Shown piece after piece: positions 23,950 through 33,717 of a stretch of 64,000 nucleotides of DNA. Source of the DNA: JAKZVK01 sp965261065 (lineage in GTDB: Bacteria > Acidobacteriota > Terriglobia > Bryobacterales > UBA6623); NCBI GenBank assembly GCA_965261065.1, contig OZ253444.1, forward strand, positions 7,998,001 to 8,062,000, read 5' to 3'. A program made the position numbers and the translations under genes. The first letter of the stretch is position 1. The number at the start of each line of letters is the position of its first letter. Under the pieces are notes generated by a model that had not been told where the DNA came from, searched no databases, and worked only from the letters and a program-made list of their open reading frames with translations.

Positions 23950-26900
23950 GTGAAACTTGAATTGAGCACAATCCTATTGTTTTTTGGATCCGTCGGGCTC
24001 CTCGCCGGCGCCGAAACGAAGACCTCCACCGAGAACAGGGGCCCGGAGACAGTGTTGCGAAGCACGAGAGGCGGAGATCTGCCGGCGCCCAGAGGCTCGA
24101 CACCGGCGAACCTGCTTTCCCGCGCGCCGGTCGTCTTCGAGCCGAATCAGGGGCAGTTCGATCCCGAGGTCCGCTTCGCGTCGCGGACCGCGGGCTACAA
24201 CCTCTTCATCACCGGGCAAGAAACGGTGTTCGTGTTGCGGGCCGGGCGGGCCCCTTCACACTCGCGGTCCAGTCATGAGGAAGGGCGGGAGCAGGAGCGA
24301 GCATCAACCATTGAGGTCGTGCGCATGAGTTTGAAGGGCGCCCGCGAGCCAAGCGAGGTTCAGGGCGTGGAGCCGACCGGTGGCGTGAGCAACTACTACC
24401 TGGGCGGCGACCCGGATCGCTGGCGAAAGGGCGTGCCGCATTTCCGGAGAGTGGACGTGCAGGACGTCTATCCGGGTATCGACCTGACCTACCGCGGCAC
24501 AGGCGGCAGGCTCGAGTTCGACTTCCTGGTCGCGCCGGGCGCCGATGCAGAACCGATTCGATTGGCGTTTGAGGGAGCGTCGTCCATCGAGCAGGTCGCG
24601 CAGGGTGAGCTCATCATCGAAAGCGGTGAGGGAGCGCTCCGTCTACGACGGCCCGGGGTCTTCCAGACGATCGGCGGCGAGCAGGTGGAAGTCGAGGCGC
24701 AATTCCATCTGGAGGATGACTCGACGGTGAGCTTCTCCCTCGGAGCGTATCGTGAGGACTACCCTCTTTTGATCGACCCGGTCGTCGAATTTGCCACCTT
24801 TCTGGGGGGCCTGGCGGACGACATTGTGGGAGGCGTGGCGGTCGACGCTGAAGGGAACGCGTACGTCGCGACGACGACCGACAGCTTTGACTTCCCCGCG
24901 AGAAATGGTTTCGATCTCCAGTACGACCTATTCACGGACGTCAACGTTACGAAACTCACCGCCGACGGGACGGACATCTTCTACTCAACCTTCCTCGGCG
25001 GAGCCGATATCGAAGCGGCCCATCATATCGATGTCGATGCGGAGGGGAACGCCTATGTCGTAGGGGAGCATGAAAAACTTGGCGCCCCACTCAAGTTCCC
25101 GATCACCGATGGGGCGTTCGACACTACCTTCAATGGCGCTGTCGATGGATTCATCACCAAGATCGACGGTACCGGGGGCGCTCTTGTCTACTCGACGTTT
25201 CTAGGCGGCCCGGCAGCCGAGAGCGTCACGGTCGTAAGGGTGGACGACGAAGGAAGCGTCTACGTCGTGGGCGAGTCGGACGGCTCGCTCCCCACCACCG
25301 TGGGCGCCTACGATCATGTATTCAATGGCGGCGGAGCGGATGGCTTTCTGGCCAAGTTGAACCCGGCGGGCAGCGAGCTGCTTTACGCAACGTACTTCGG
25401 GGGCTCGGGACGCGAGCGTGTACGGTCGATGGTCTTGGACGACACGGGCTGCGCCTACATAGCCGGAATCACCGAAAGCCAAGACCTGCCCACGAGCCCC
25501 GGTGCCTTTCAGCCGGCAAGGGCGGGCGGTAGCGACGTCTTCGTCATCAAACTCGACGCCTCGGGAGACCCTCCGGTCTACACCACCTACCTGGGCGGGA
25601 ACCAGGACGAGGACGACGCTAATATCGCGATCGACTCAGGAGGGAACGCCTACGTCACCGGATCAACGCGAGGTTTCGGGTTCCCCACGACACGCGGCGC
25701 GCTTTCAACCGTGGTGGCCGGGGCGCGCGATGCGTTCGTCGCCAAATTCAGTGCCGCGAGACAAACGCTTCTTTACTCGACGTTCCTCGGCGGCAGCGAC
25801 GACGACGTGGGAGCGGCCATTGCGGTCGATCGGGAGGGCTCGATCTACGTTATCGGATCCACCAGAAGCGCCGACTTCCCGGTGACGGCCGACGCGGACG
25901 ACCCTACCTACGCCGGGGCGTTTGACATCTTCGTCAGCAAGCTGAGCAGTTCCGGCGACCGGCTCCTCTATTCCAGTTACTTCGGCGGCGGGGACAGTCT
26001 GCGCATCGCATCGAATGGCTTGGTGCTCACGCCGGAAGAGAAGGCGGTTGTGGCCGGCGTTTTCGAGTTTCTCGGAAGAAACGACTTCCCAGTCACGCCC
26101 GGAGCGTTTCGGCGGTTCCGGCCGCGCGGGCCGACTGACGTTTTCGCCGCCAAGTTCGATTTGACCGAATTCGGTGGCGTGCCACAGATTGCCGCGGGAG
26201 GCATCCTCGGGGCGGGCCTCAGTGTCCCTCCGGTTTCGTCGATCTCACCGAACGGAATCATTACGATCTACGGCAACGCCTTCGCTGAGGAAGGCTTTTT
26301 GTGCAGGTCGGCCCGGCTGATCTCGTCGATGGGCGCGTACCGACCCGGCTGGGCGGGGTCTGCGTCGAGATCGACGGCGAGCGGTCACGCATGTTCACGG
26401 TAACCCGGCGGCAGCTCAACGTCCAAGCTCCGACGCGGGCGCGTTTCGGCGAGGTCGAGGTTCAGGCGCTGCTCCATTGCGACACCGCAATGGAAGAGCG
26501 CAGCAATGTGGCGTTTGTGGAGTTGGCGCCGGCAGCGCCGGAGTTCTTCTATTTCGATCTCCGGGCCGACGGAGTCAACCCGGTGGCGGCGATCAATGTC
26601 GCGACCGGTGAGTTCATCGGGCCGGACGGATTGTTTGCGAAAGGCCTAGCCGTGGTCGCCGCCGGGGCGGGTGATACCGTCGCCATTTTCGGTACCGGCT
26701 TCGGGATGACGGCGCCGCTGTTCGAGGCCGGCGAGCTTCCCGACGGCCCCGCCGGCGTGACGCTGCCCACGCGAGTGACGGTCGGCGGCGTCGAGGTGAC
26801 GCCGGCTCGCCTGCTCTATGTCGGTGTCAGTGGAGGTAACGCGGGCCTGTATCAAGTCAATCTGACGATCTCGGATCTCATGCCCGAGGGCGACCAGCCG

Positions 26901-26963
26901 GTGCGGCTCCACATTGGCGACTACGTCTCCCCCGCCGGGGGCTTTCTGCACATCGAGCACTGA
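23950..26963 (+). pseudogene. Secreted DUF7948/SBBP beta-propeller protein with TIGR03437-like C-terminus, frameshifted
   Basis: A secreted protein of about 1000 residues in two frames. The GTG at 23950 gives the signal LSTILLFFGSVGLLAGA; the longer open frame upstream reads through IS copy 2 and is not part of the gene. The DUF7948 domain follows (APVVFEPNQGQFDPEVRF ... NYYLGGDPDRW ... YPLLIDPVVEFATFLGG), then about eight SBBP repeats with YSTFLGG and DxxGNAYVxG motifs. At 26296-26300 a run of five Ts separates GIITIYGNAFAEEGF from VQVGPADLVDGRVPTRLGGVCVEIDG, which continues in the third frame as a TIGR03437-like domain to 26963. One extra T would restore the frame. Either an assembly error or a real lesion. 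Confidence 0.82.
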
Positions 26964-27216
26964 CGGCCTTCTCGCGCACTTCGCCTCGCTAATGAGGAGG
27001 CAGATCCTTCGGGAGCGTCGGCTCGGCGTTCGCGGCGTACACACGTCAGCTTACTTATCGACACCGGGAGGGGACACGAAACCGCTAAATCCGGCCGTCG
27101 CAGTGGCCGGCTGCTCAAGGCCCACAGGCTTTGTTACGCCGACCGAGACCCCGGGTGGGGAGCGATCACCCTCTTTGACTCGCGTACACAACCTGGCCAC
27201 AGCCCTTCAACGCTCG
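26964..27216 (+). other. Intergenic region, no gene
   Basis: The open frame of the following glycosyltransferase extends back through this stretch, but the translation there has no membrane segments or family character. No terminator or clear promoter was found. Confidence 0.3.
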
Positions 27217-29045
27217 ATGGAGGCGCATTGGCTGCTTTTCCTGACTTTGTTTTCTGTGTGTTATTGGGTGGCCACGGGGCTTTATGCGGCGTGGCGGGTG
27301 ATGTGGTACGACGAGCTTTTCACCTTCTACATCTCGAATCTGCCGAGCCCGGTGGCGATCTGGAACGCGTTGGCCGCGGGGGCGGATCTGCACCCTCCGG
27401 CCCACTACTGGTTCAGCCACTGGAGCCAGGCAGTTCTCGGCGCCGGGGAGTTGGGCTTGCGGGCGCCGGCGATCGCGGGCTTTTGGGTCCTGAGCCTGTG
27501 CGTTTTCTTCTTCGTCAAGCGGCGCACCGATGCCCTGCACGCGGGGGTCGCCATGTTGTTGCTGTTCGCGACCGGCACGCAGCTTTCGCGCCTCGATGCA
27601 CGGCCCTATCCACTGGTGCTGGCTTGTGCGGCCCTAGCGCTGTTGTGCTGGCAGCTCAGCGCGGAGGGCCGACGCCGGAGCATAGCCCTGCCGGGTCTGG
27701 CGTTGAGTTTGTTCGTGGCCATCATGACCCACTACTACGCGGTTTTCTTGGTGCCTGCGATTGCGCTCGGCGAACTTGTCCGAACCCGGCGGCGAGGGAG
27801 GGTTGATCGGTCGGTGTGGTTCATGTTGGCTATTGGAGCCTCGGCGGTGCTTTTTCTGCTGCCGATCATTGCCTCGTCAGGCACGTTTGCCGAGCACTTC
27901 GCAAGAAGTCTTTCCTGGGGTGATTTGGTGCAGGTCTACGTTGAACTGCTGGGCGGCACGGCGCCCTTGCTGCTGGTCGGGTTGGCACTGATCGCCCTGG
28001 GTGGTGCCGGGCGGCCGAGCGATGTGGAGGCCGAAGCGAATCCGGGCCCGGTGCTCCCGCTTGAAGAAACCGCGGCGTGCCTCGGCCTGCTGGCGATCCC
28101 CCTGCCGGCGTTCTTGCTTGCGCGTTTTGTGACCGAAGCGTGGGCCGCGCGGTACGTGGGTGTGGTCGTGATCGGCTTCTGCATTCTCGTCGCGGCGGCA
28201 CTGTACGGACATCTCCGCAGGAGCCACGGCAATGCAGTCGCGGCCGGGCTTTTTGTCGTGCTGGCGGGGTGGTTTCTGTGGCAGCAGGCGTCGCTGGTTC
28301 GTCAGAGCCAGGGAGCTTCTTATGCCGAAGGTCAACTGGCCGAACTCAACTATTTCTCGCCGCTTGGCGATCTGCCGATCGTCATGCCGCACGGCTCGCA
28401 GTACCTGCCCCTGGCGCACTATTGGCCCGGTATTGACCGGGCACATGGGTAACACTTTATGCCAAGCACATAGGTAACACATGGACCATCGCCTTGCTAT
28501 TTAAGGCTGGAGTTCGCCCCCGAACCTGTCAAGGCTCCCCTGTCGGCTCGCGGGCGCGAGGCCTTGACAGAACCGGGGCCGAACTCCTTTGGTTTCCTCC
28601 GCTTACCAAGGCGATGGCCCAGCCTAGCCTCGGCCGAAGAAAGCTTTGCCAGTGCCCTGATTCCACGAGAGTTAGCGCAGACTTCGCATCAGCCGGCCCG
28701 AAAAAGTGTTACCTATGTGCTTGGCATAAAGTGTTACCCATGTCCCGGTCAGCACAGCCCAAGGCGCGAGCGGCCCGGCTGTACTCCCTTACCGATCGCG
28801 AGGCGGCATTTCAGTATCGCGGCACGGCGATGGGAGGACACGCTCTCTCGCGCTTCGCTCAGTGGGTTCCGCTTAACGTGGTGGCGTACGCTGCGTTCGT
28901 CGAGACGCACGACCACTTCCTCGTTTTCGGGAGCATCGGGTGGGTGCTGCCCAAGCTACTCGAAGACGGCGCTCGTGTCGAGCTGAAAGGCTTTGCCGAT
29001 GGCCTGCGAGTCTACGAGGTCAGGGTCCGGCCCGAGCCTGGCTAG
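27217..29045 (+). pseudogene. GT39/ArnT-like membrane glycosyltransferase split by a MITE
   Basis: The first part (27217-28452, about 410 residues) is a polytopic membrane protein with a short N-terminal helix (WLLFLTLFSVCYWVATGLYAAW), the motif MWYDELFTFYIS carrying the acidic catalytic residue of GT39/ArnT-type transferases, HPPAHYWFSHW, and about ten more hydrophobic segments. It stops at GIDRAHG because a foldback element is inserted. Beyond the element, from 28752, another frame continues with AQPKARAARLYSLTDREAAF ... DHFLVFGSIGWVLPKLLEDGARVEL, the usual soluble tail of these proteins, to the stop at 29045. Removing 311 bases (28446-28756) fuses the two parts in frame. Such enzymes transfer sugars from polyprenyl-phosphate donors in the periplasm. 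The exact start is uncertain. Confidence 0.78.
28434..28751. mobile_element. Foldback MITE with ~46-bp terminal inverted repeats
   Basis: The left end (28434-28480) and right end (28706-28751) are inverted copies differing by one extra base; each contains two tandem motifs of the CATGGGTAACAC/CATAGGTAACAC type. Inside, CTGTCAAGGC at 28526-28535 pairs with GCCTTGACAG at 28561-28570, and flanking stretches (CATCGCCTTG with CAAGGCGATG; GGAGTTCG with CGAACTCC) extend this into a long hairpin. No transposase is present. A GCACA repeat at 28441-28445 and 28752-28756 may be a target duplication. It looks like a non-autonomous derivative of an unidentified insertion sequence. Confidence 0.8.
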
Positions 29046-29071
29046 CGCCGGGTCTCCTTGAGCGCCGCCGG

Positions 29072-29746
29072 CTATCGCGCGGTCAGGTCGCGAATGTAGA
29101 TATCCCGGAACCGCATGCGGCCCTTGCCGCCGGAGTGAAGCTGCAGGGCGATGACGCCTTCTTCCGAGATCGGCGAGGGGTAGGTGAAGTCTAGGATCTG
29201 GATGCCGTTGAGGTGAACGATGTAGCGATTGCCCTCGACTTGGATGAGCATGTCGTTCCAGTCGTAGGGACGCATTACGGCGTTGAACTCCGGGGCGGGC
29301 CAGGCGACCCAGCCGCGGCCGTCGCCGTAGACACCCCCGGTCGGGCTGCGGTTGCCGATGACAGGGTCGATCTCGACTTGGCGTCCGGCGATGATCTTGG
29401 GCGTGTCGCCCTCAAACTTGGTGTGGATGTAGACGCCACTATTACCCTCGGCCTCGCACTTGAAGCGGATCGAGAGGTGGAAGTCGCGGTAGCTCTTCTC
29501 GGTGGCGAGGTAGCCGTACTTGTCCGAGATGCCCTGACCGAGGATGGCGCCGTTCTCGTCCACTTCCCACTTCTCGGCGCCGACCTTGCGCCAGTTGGTG
29601 AAATCCTTGCCGTTAAAGAGCTGCGTCCAGCCGGGCTTGAGCTTGCGGGGCTGCGGGCGGTTACCCGATTGCGCAAAGACCCCCGTGGCCGCAAAGGCTC
29701 CCAGAACCACCGTCAACAAAACTGCACGATACGCGTACGATCTCAT
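29072..29746 (-). CDS. DUF1080 (3-keto-disaccharide hydrolase-type) secreted protein
   Basis: A 224-residue secreted protein with a signal peptide (LLTVVLGAFAATGVFAQ) and one DUF1080 jelly-roll domain: PGWTQLFNGKDFTNWRKVG, WEVDENGAILGQG, FHLSIRFKCEAEGNSGVYIHT, WNDMLIQVEGNRYIVHLNG and IALQLHSGGKGRMRFRDIYIR. The family is related to concanavalin-like lectins and glucanases, and some members hydrolyse 3-keto-glycosides formed by Gfo/Idh-type dehydrogenases. That would fit the Gfo/Idh gene at 6370, but the link is inference from family knowledge. The frame is complete and the ATG gives the signal peptide directly. Confidence 0.9.
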   Translation of the reverse strand: MRSYAYRAVLLTVVLGAFAATGVFAQSGNRPQPRKLKPGWTQLFNGKDFTNWRKVGAEKWEVDENGAILGQGISDKYGYLATEKSYRDFHLSIRFKCEAEGNSGVYIHTKFEGDTPKIIAGRQVEIDPVIGNRSPTGGVYGDGRGWVAWPAPEFNAVMRPYDWNDMLIQVEGNRYIVHLNGIQILDFTYPSPISEEGVIALQLHSGGKGRMRFRDIYIRDLTAR

Positions 29747-29773
29747 GGTGAACTCCTAACCAGACTGACCCGA

Positions 29774-29899
29774 TGTGGCGCGGGCCTCCAGGCCTGCTGC
29801 GTCGACCTCCGGGTCGACGTATGTGGCGCCCAGCCGCTGCCCCAGAGCGAAGAAGACCGGCGCGGACGCCGGTCCTGCCCGCCGGAGGCGCGCGCCACA
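29774..29899. repeat. Compound palindromic repeat
   Basis: The outer arms, TGTGGCGCGGGCCTCC at 29774-29789 and its inverse at 29884-29899, match in 15 of 16 positions. Inside are smaller perfect hairpins, including GTCGAC-CTCCGG-GTCGAC at 29801-29818 and ACCGGCGCGGACGCCGGT near 29860. It lies between two minus-strand genes and may act in transcript ending or stability. Confidence 0.65.
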
Positions 29900-29972
29900 C
29901 CCAGGCTTGCGCTCCTCCTTTGCTATCGAGCTCCCGCCGGCGCCGGTCCCGCGGTCCTTCGCGTCAGCCCCT

Positions 29973-30899
29973 CTATGTAACCACATTCACGGGCTCACCT
30001 CGCAGGAAAGCCTCGGCATTCGCGATGCTCAGGTCGAGCAACCGCTCGACGGTGTCGTCGGTCCCCCACGCCACGTGCGGGCTCACGAGCACTTTGGCGT
30101 GATGCAGCAACGGATCATCAGAAGGAGGCGGCTCCGGCGCAAAGACGTCGAACCCTGCCCCGGCGAGACGTCCCTCATCAAGCGCCTCGATCATCGCCGG
30201 GACATCGACGAGCGCCGCGCGGCTGATGTCGATCAAGACGGCGCCGGACCGGGCTTTCGCAAACGCCGATTCGTTGAAAATGCCTGTGGTCGCTTCGTTG
30301 GCCGGCGCGGCCAGCACCAGGAAGTCGCTCTCGGCGAGCAGCGTCTCGAAAGGTACCGTTTCGACCGGGCGGGGACGGTCCGGGTTGCCGACGGTCGCCA
30401 GCACCCGCATGTCAAACCCGGCGGCAATTTCCGCGATGCGGCTGCCGATCTTGCCGCAGCCGAACAGTCCCAGGGTCTTCCCGCGCAGCCCCAACGTGGT
30501 GTAGGCCAGGGCCGTCGTCCAGCCGCCGGCTCGAAGCAGCGGCGGACCCTGCTCGAGCTTCTTCGTCACCCCCAGCAGCAGCGCGAACGCTTGCTCAGCG
30601 ACGGCATCGGTGCAGAACTCCGGCACGTTCGAGACGACGATGCCCAGCCCCCGCAGCGCCGGCAGGTCAAGCGCGTCCGTGCCGGCGGCCTGCACCGAGA
30701 TGAAGCGGCAACCCTTGAGGTAGGGGGTGATATCGACCGCCAGGCGAGGAGTGATGACCAGCAGATCCGCGCCACGGCACTTTTCGCCGATGCCGGTGTC
30801 GCCCAGCACGGCGTCGTCGTAGCGCAACTCGCCCAACGCCGCCAGGCGGCTCTTCTGTACCTGCGACATCAGAGAGAGGGATATGGCGTGGATGCGCAT
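29973..30899 (-). CDS. D-isomer-specific 2-hydroxyacid dehydrogenase
   Basis: A 308-residue NAD-dependent enzyme of the phosphoglycerate dehydrogenase/D-lactate dehydrogenase family, which interconverts 2-hydroxy and 2-oxo acids. The NAD fold is GKTLGLFGCGKIGSRIAEIA, with the motif LVLAAPANEATTGIFNESAFAKARSGAVLIDISRAALVD, the catalytic Arg in ISRAALVD, the Glu in FDVFAPEPPP and the His in LVSPHVAWGTD. The open frame extends to 31139, but the ATG at 30899 (MRIHAISLSLMSQVQK) begins the conserved sequence and avoids overlapping the divergent promoter of the ROK gene. The substrate is not evident; a sugar-acid or glyoxylate-type role is possible. Confidence 0.88.
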   Translation of the reverse strand: MRIHAISLSLMSQVQKSRLAALGELRYDDAVLGDTGIGEKCRGADLLVITPRLAVDITPYLKGCRFISVQAAGTDALDLPALRGLGIVVSNVPEFCTDAVAEQAFALLLGVTKKLEQGPPLLRAGGWTTALAYTTLGLRGKTLGLFGCGKIGSRIAEIAAGFDMRVLATVGNPDRPRPVETVPFETLLAESDFLVLAAPANEATTGIFNESAFAKARSGAVLIDISRAALVDVPAMIEALDEGRLAGAGFDVFAPEPPPSDDPLLHHAKVLVSPHVAWGTDDTVERLLDLSIANAEAFLRGEPVNVVT

Positions 30900-30991
30900 T
30901 GCTTCGGTCCGGAAAGCGAGTATCATACCGCGACGGCGGGCGGCGGGGCTTCTGCCATGGTTTGATGCTCGTCGTCCGATTCCCGGCCAGC

Positions 30992-30997
30992 TATAAT
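30992..30997 (+). promoter_or_regulatory. Consensus -10 element for the ROK gene
   Basis: A perfect TATAAT lies 12 bases before the GTG at 31010. Transcription would start around 31004, leaving a leader of only about six bases, too short for a ribosome binding site. No good -35 was found at the usual distance. Confidence 0.5.
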
Positions 30998-31009
30998 CAC
31001 CCTTCTCCC

Positions 31010-32008
31010 GTGAGCGACTCCGCTTATCTCGTGTTCGAAACCGGCGGCACCAAGCTCGTGGCCGGCGTGGCGGGCGACGACTGCCGGATTCTCGAAACCG
31101 AAATTCTCTACCGCGACGAGGGCGACCGGGCCGACACAAGCCTGCGACGCCTGCTCGAAGCCGGCCGCGAGTTGAAGGCCAAGCATGAGCACGAGGGACG
31201 GGGCTTCCGCGCCTGCGGCTTCGGGTTCGGTGGTTACGTCCGTCGCTCTACGCGGCAGCCCTTCTCCTGCCTGCATGAGGACGGATGGGACGACCTCCAA
31301 GTCGTCAAAACGCTCGATACTGAGTTCGGGCTGCCCGTTGCGGTGGAGAATGACTGCAAGCTCGGGGCGCTGGCCGAAGCTCATTTCGGTGCCGGCAAGG
31401 GCTTCGGCAGCGTCTTCTACATGACGGTGGGGACCGGCATCGGCGGAGGCTTCGTTCGCGACGGGCGCATCCAGGCGATGAGCGATGTCGGCGAGGCTGA
31501 GATCGGCCACATCGTGGTGATGCCCGACGGCCTGCCCTGTCCCTGTGGCGGTCGGGGCTGCGCCGAAGCGGTCTGCTCCGGGCCGGGCATCAGCCAACTG
31601 GCCGCACACGTGGCCGGCGAAGACCTTTCTGGATGGCAGGCCAGCCGATTGGCCGGTCGTTTTCACCCCGTGAGCAAAGTGTCCAGCAAAGACATTATGG
31701 CTGCCTGGGAAGAGGGAGACGAGTTCGCGACCGCAGTGGTGGACCGTGCGGCCGCCTACCTGAGCCTGGCGGTATCGGCCGCGATCAACCTGCTCGCTCC
31801 CGAGGTGTTCGTGGTCGGCGGAGGGGTCGGGTCGGGCAACCGAGCGTTCCTTGATTTGCTCCGTGAATATGTCGCCGACCGGGTGGCCCCCTGTTTTCGC
31901 GATCAGTATCGATTGGTCCCCAGCGCGCTCCGCGAGCAGGTCATTGTGCAAGGCGCGGCCGTACTCGCGGCGCAGCAAGCACACTCTCGTTTCTCAACGC
32001 GAGCATAG
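31010..32008 (+). CDS. ROK-family sugar kinase
   Basis: A 332-residue ROK protein, most likely a sugar kinase phosphorylating glucose, fructose or N-acetylhexosamines with ATP. The N-terminal phosphate loop is VFETGGTKLVAGV; the substrate/catalytic region is VENDCKLGALAEAHFGAG with the catalytic Asp; the zinc site is CPCGGRGCAEAVCSG, preceded by EIGHIVV with the His ligand. There is no N-terminal helix-turn-helix, so it is a kinase rather than a repressor. The GTG at 31010 is favoured because family sequence starts there (VSDSAYLVFETGG) and a TATAAT lies just upstream. IS copy 3 starts 44 bases after the stop. Confidence 0.9.
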   Translation: MSDSAYLVFETGGTKLVAGVAGDDCRILETEILYRDEGDRADTSLRRLLEAGRELKAKHEHEGRGFRACGFGFGGYVRRSTRQPFSCLHEDGWDDLQVVKTLDTEFGLPVAVENDCKLGALAEAHFGAGKGFGSVFYMTVGTGIGGGFVRDGRIQAMSDVGEAEIGHIVVMPDGLPCPCGGRGCAEAVCSGPGISQLAAHVAGEDLSGWQASRLAGRFHPVSKVSSKDIMAAWEEGDEFATAVVDRAAAYLSLAVSAAINLLAPEVFVVGGGVGSGNRAFLDLLREYVADRVAPCFRDQYRLVPSALREQVIVQGAAVLAAQQAHSRFSTRA

Positions 32009-32051
32009 ACTCTCGAAACGTTACGTTGGCCCGCTTCCGGCGATCGTCTGG

Positions 32052-33649
32052 TGTTGAAGCCCAATGATAATGTCCCCTTGAGCGCCCAATAGAAATGTCC
32101 CCTACTCTGAGGCTCCGAAGGAGGAGCCGAGAGTGGGAAGGACATGGATGAGTGCCAAGGAGTTGAGGCGCGGCGAAGTGCTGAGCCGAGTGAAACGAGG
32201 GGAACTGAAGTTGACCGAAGCCGCCGAGCTGCTGGAGGTCAGCTACCGCCATGCGAAGCGTCTGAAGAAGCGTTACCGTGCGGGCGGGGCCAAGGCTTTG
32301 GTGCACGGTAACGTCGGCCGTGCTTCGAACCGAGCCGATCAGAAGCGACGCCAGCAGGTTCTCGAGTTGGTGCGCGAGAACTATGCGGGCGAGGGGCACG
32401 AGCGCTTCGGGCCGACGCTGGCGTCGGAACATCTGGCAGCCGACCACGGCCTGGAAGTGCCGCGCGAAACACTGCGGCGCTGGATGCTCGCCGCGGGTCT
32501 GTGGAGCCGCCGTCGCAAGCGCCAACCGCATCGCACCCGGCGCCAACGCAAAGCGCACTTCGGCGAGCTGATTCAACTCGACGGTTCGCACCACCACTGG
32601 CTGGAAGAACGCGGCCCGAAAGCCTGTCTGATGAACTTCGTCGATGACGCGACCGGTGTGGCGCTGTGCCGTTTCTCGAACCAGGAAACGACCTGGGCCG
32701 CGGCCGATCTGCTCGCAGCCTGGGTACGTCAACACGGCGTTCCCAAGGCGTTGTACTGCGACTGGAAAAACGTCTACCAGCGCCAGCCGACGTCGCGGGA
32801 AGCGCTGGCAGGCATCAAGCCCGAGACGCAGTTCGGGCGCATGTGTGCCAAGCTCGGCATTACGATCATGGCGGCTTCCTCGCCGCAAGCCAAGGGCCGA
32901 GTGGAGCGCCATCACGGCACGCACCAAGACCGCCTGATCAAGAAGATGCGGCTGCGCGGGATCGTCGAGTACGAGGCGGCGAACCGTTATCTCGACGAGG
33001 AGTACCTGGCCGAGCACAACGAGCGCTTCGCCTGTGAGCCGGCGGCGGCAGCGGACTTTCACCAGGCGCTCCCCCGCGGCACCGAGCTGCGAGGGGTGTT
33101 CTGTTGCGAGTACGAACGGGTGGTGAGCAACGACCGGGTGGTGCGTTTCGAGAATCGTTGTTTGCAGTTGAAGCCGAAACGCAACCAGGGCGTGGGGGCG
33201 GGGGCACGGGTGACGGTCCAACAGTGGCGCGATGAGAGCTTGCAGGTGAGGTTTGACGGGCACGAGATCGAGCACGACGTGATCGCCACGCCGACGCCAC
33301 AGCTGCGGACGAAGCCAGCACCACAGCAGCGTCCGGGGGGCGGGCGCAAGCCGGCGGCGGACCACCCCTGGCGGCGAGCTGTGTTACGGAAAAAACGGGC
33401 TGCGAATACATAAGAGGGCTGTGGAAATGCCGGGTCGGATGGAAAGCGTGGAAAATCTCTCGAGGCAGCAGTACCGGGTTCGAGGAGCGGTGGATGGTTT
33501 TCCACCCTTCCCACCGCCCCTTGGAAATCGCTACGCGATTCCCACAGTTCCACAGCCCCGACGACGACGATATCTCTCCTACAAACAAGAACCACAAGGG
33601 GACACTTCTATCGAGCTACCGAGGGGGACATTTCTATTGGGCGTTGACA
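32052..33649 (+). mobile_element. ISNCY/IS1202-like insertion sequence, copy 3 (1598 bp)
   Basis: Third copy, plus orientation, with the same ends as copies 1 and 2. A 17-bp direct repeat (TTCCGGCGATCGTCTGG) flanks it at 32035-32051 and 33650-33666. It lies between the ROK gene and hicB, 69 bases upstream of the hicB start, so it may have moved that operon's promoter. Confidence 0.95.
32133..33413 (+). CDS. ISNCY (IS1202 group) transposase, copy 3
   Basis: A 426-residue DDE transposase with the same architecture as the other two copies: two DNA-binding helix-turn-helix regions, then the catalytic core (LDGSHHHW, YCDWKN, VERHHG). The only conspicuous copy-specific change is RFSNQETTW instead of RFSDQETTW between the first and second catalytic Asp. 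The frame is intact and the copy looks functional. Confidence 0.92.
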   Translation: MGRTWMSAKELRRGEVLSRVKRGELKLTEAAELLEVSYRHAKRLKKRYRAGGAKALVHGNVGRASNRADQKRRQQVLELVRENYAGEGHERFGPTLASEHLAADHGLEVPRETLRRWMLAAGLWSRRRKRQPHRTRRQRKAHFGELIQLDGSHHHWLEERGPKACLMNFVDDATGVALCRFSNQETTWAAADLLAAWVRQHGVPKALYCDWKNVYQRQPTSREALAGIKPETQFGRMCAKLGITIMAASSPQAKGRVERHHGTHQDRLIKKMRLRGIVEYEAANRYLDEEYLAEHNERFACEPAAAADFHQALPRGTELRGVFCCEYERVVSNDRVVRFENRCLQLKPKRNQGVGAGARVTVQQWRDESLQVRFDGHEIEHDVIATPTPQLRTKPAPQQRPGGGRKPAADHPWRRAVLRKKRAANT

Positions 33650-33717
33650 TTCCGGCGATCGTCTGGTCGTCGGTTCGACATGGTTGTGCGATACTCGCAA
33701 TAGACGAAGGCGTGCCG

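Noticed and set aside
26296..26301. Programmed -1 frameshifting at C-TTT-TTG
   Set aside because: The heptamer is not a good X-XXY-YYZ site and no downstream stimulatory structure was evident; a homopolymer length error fits better, though it is kept as a check.
28494..28751. Short frames inside the MITE
   Set aside because: They read through inverted repeats and give Cys/Pro-rich fragments; only the part after 28752 belongs to the glycosyltransferase.
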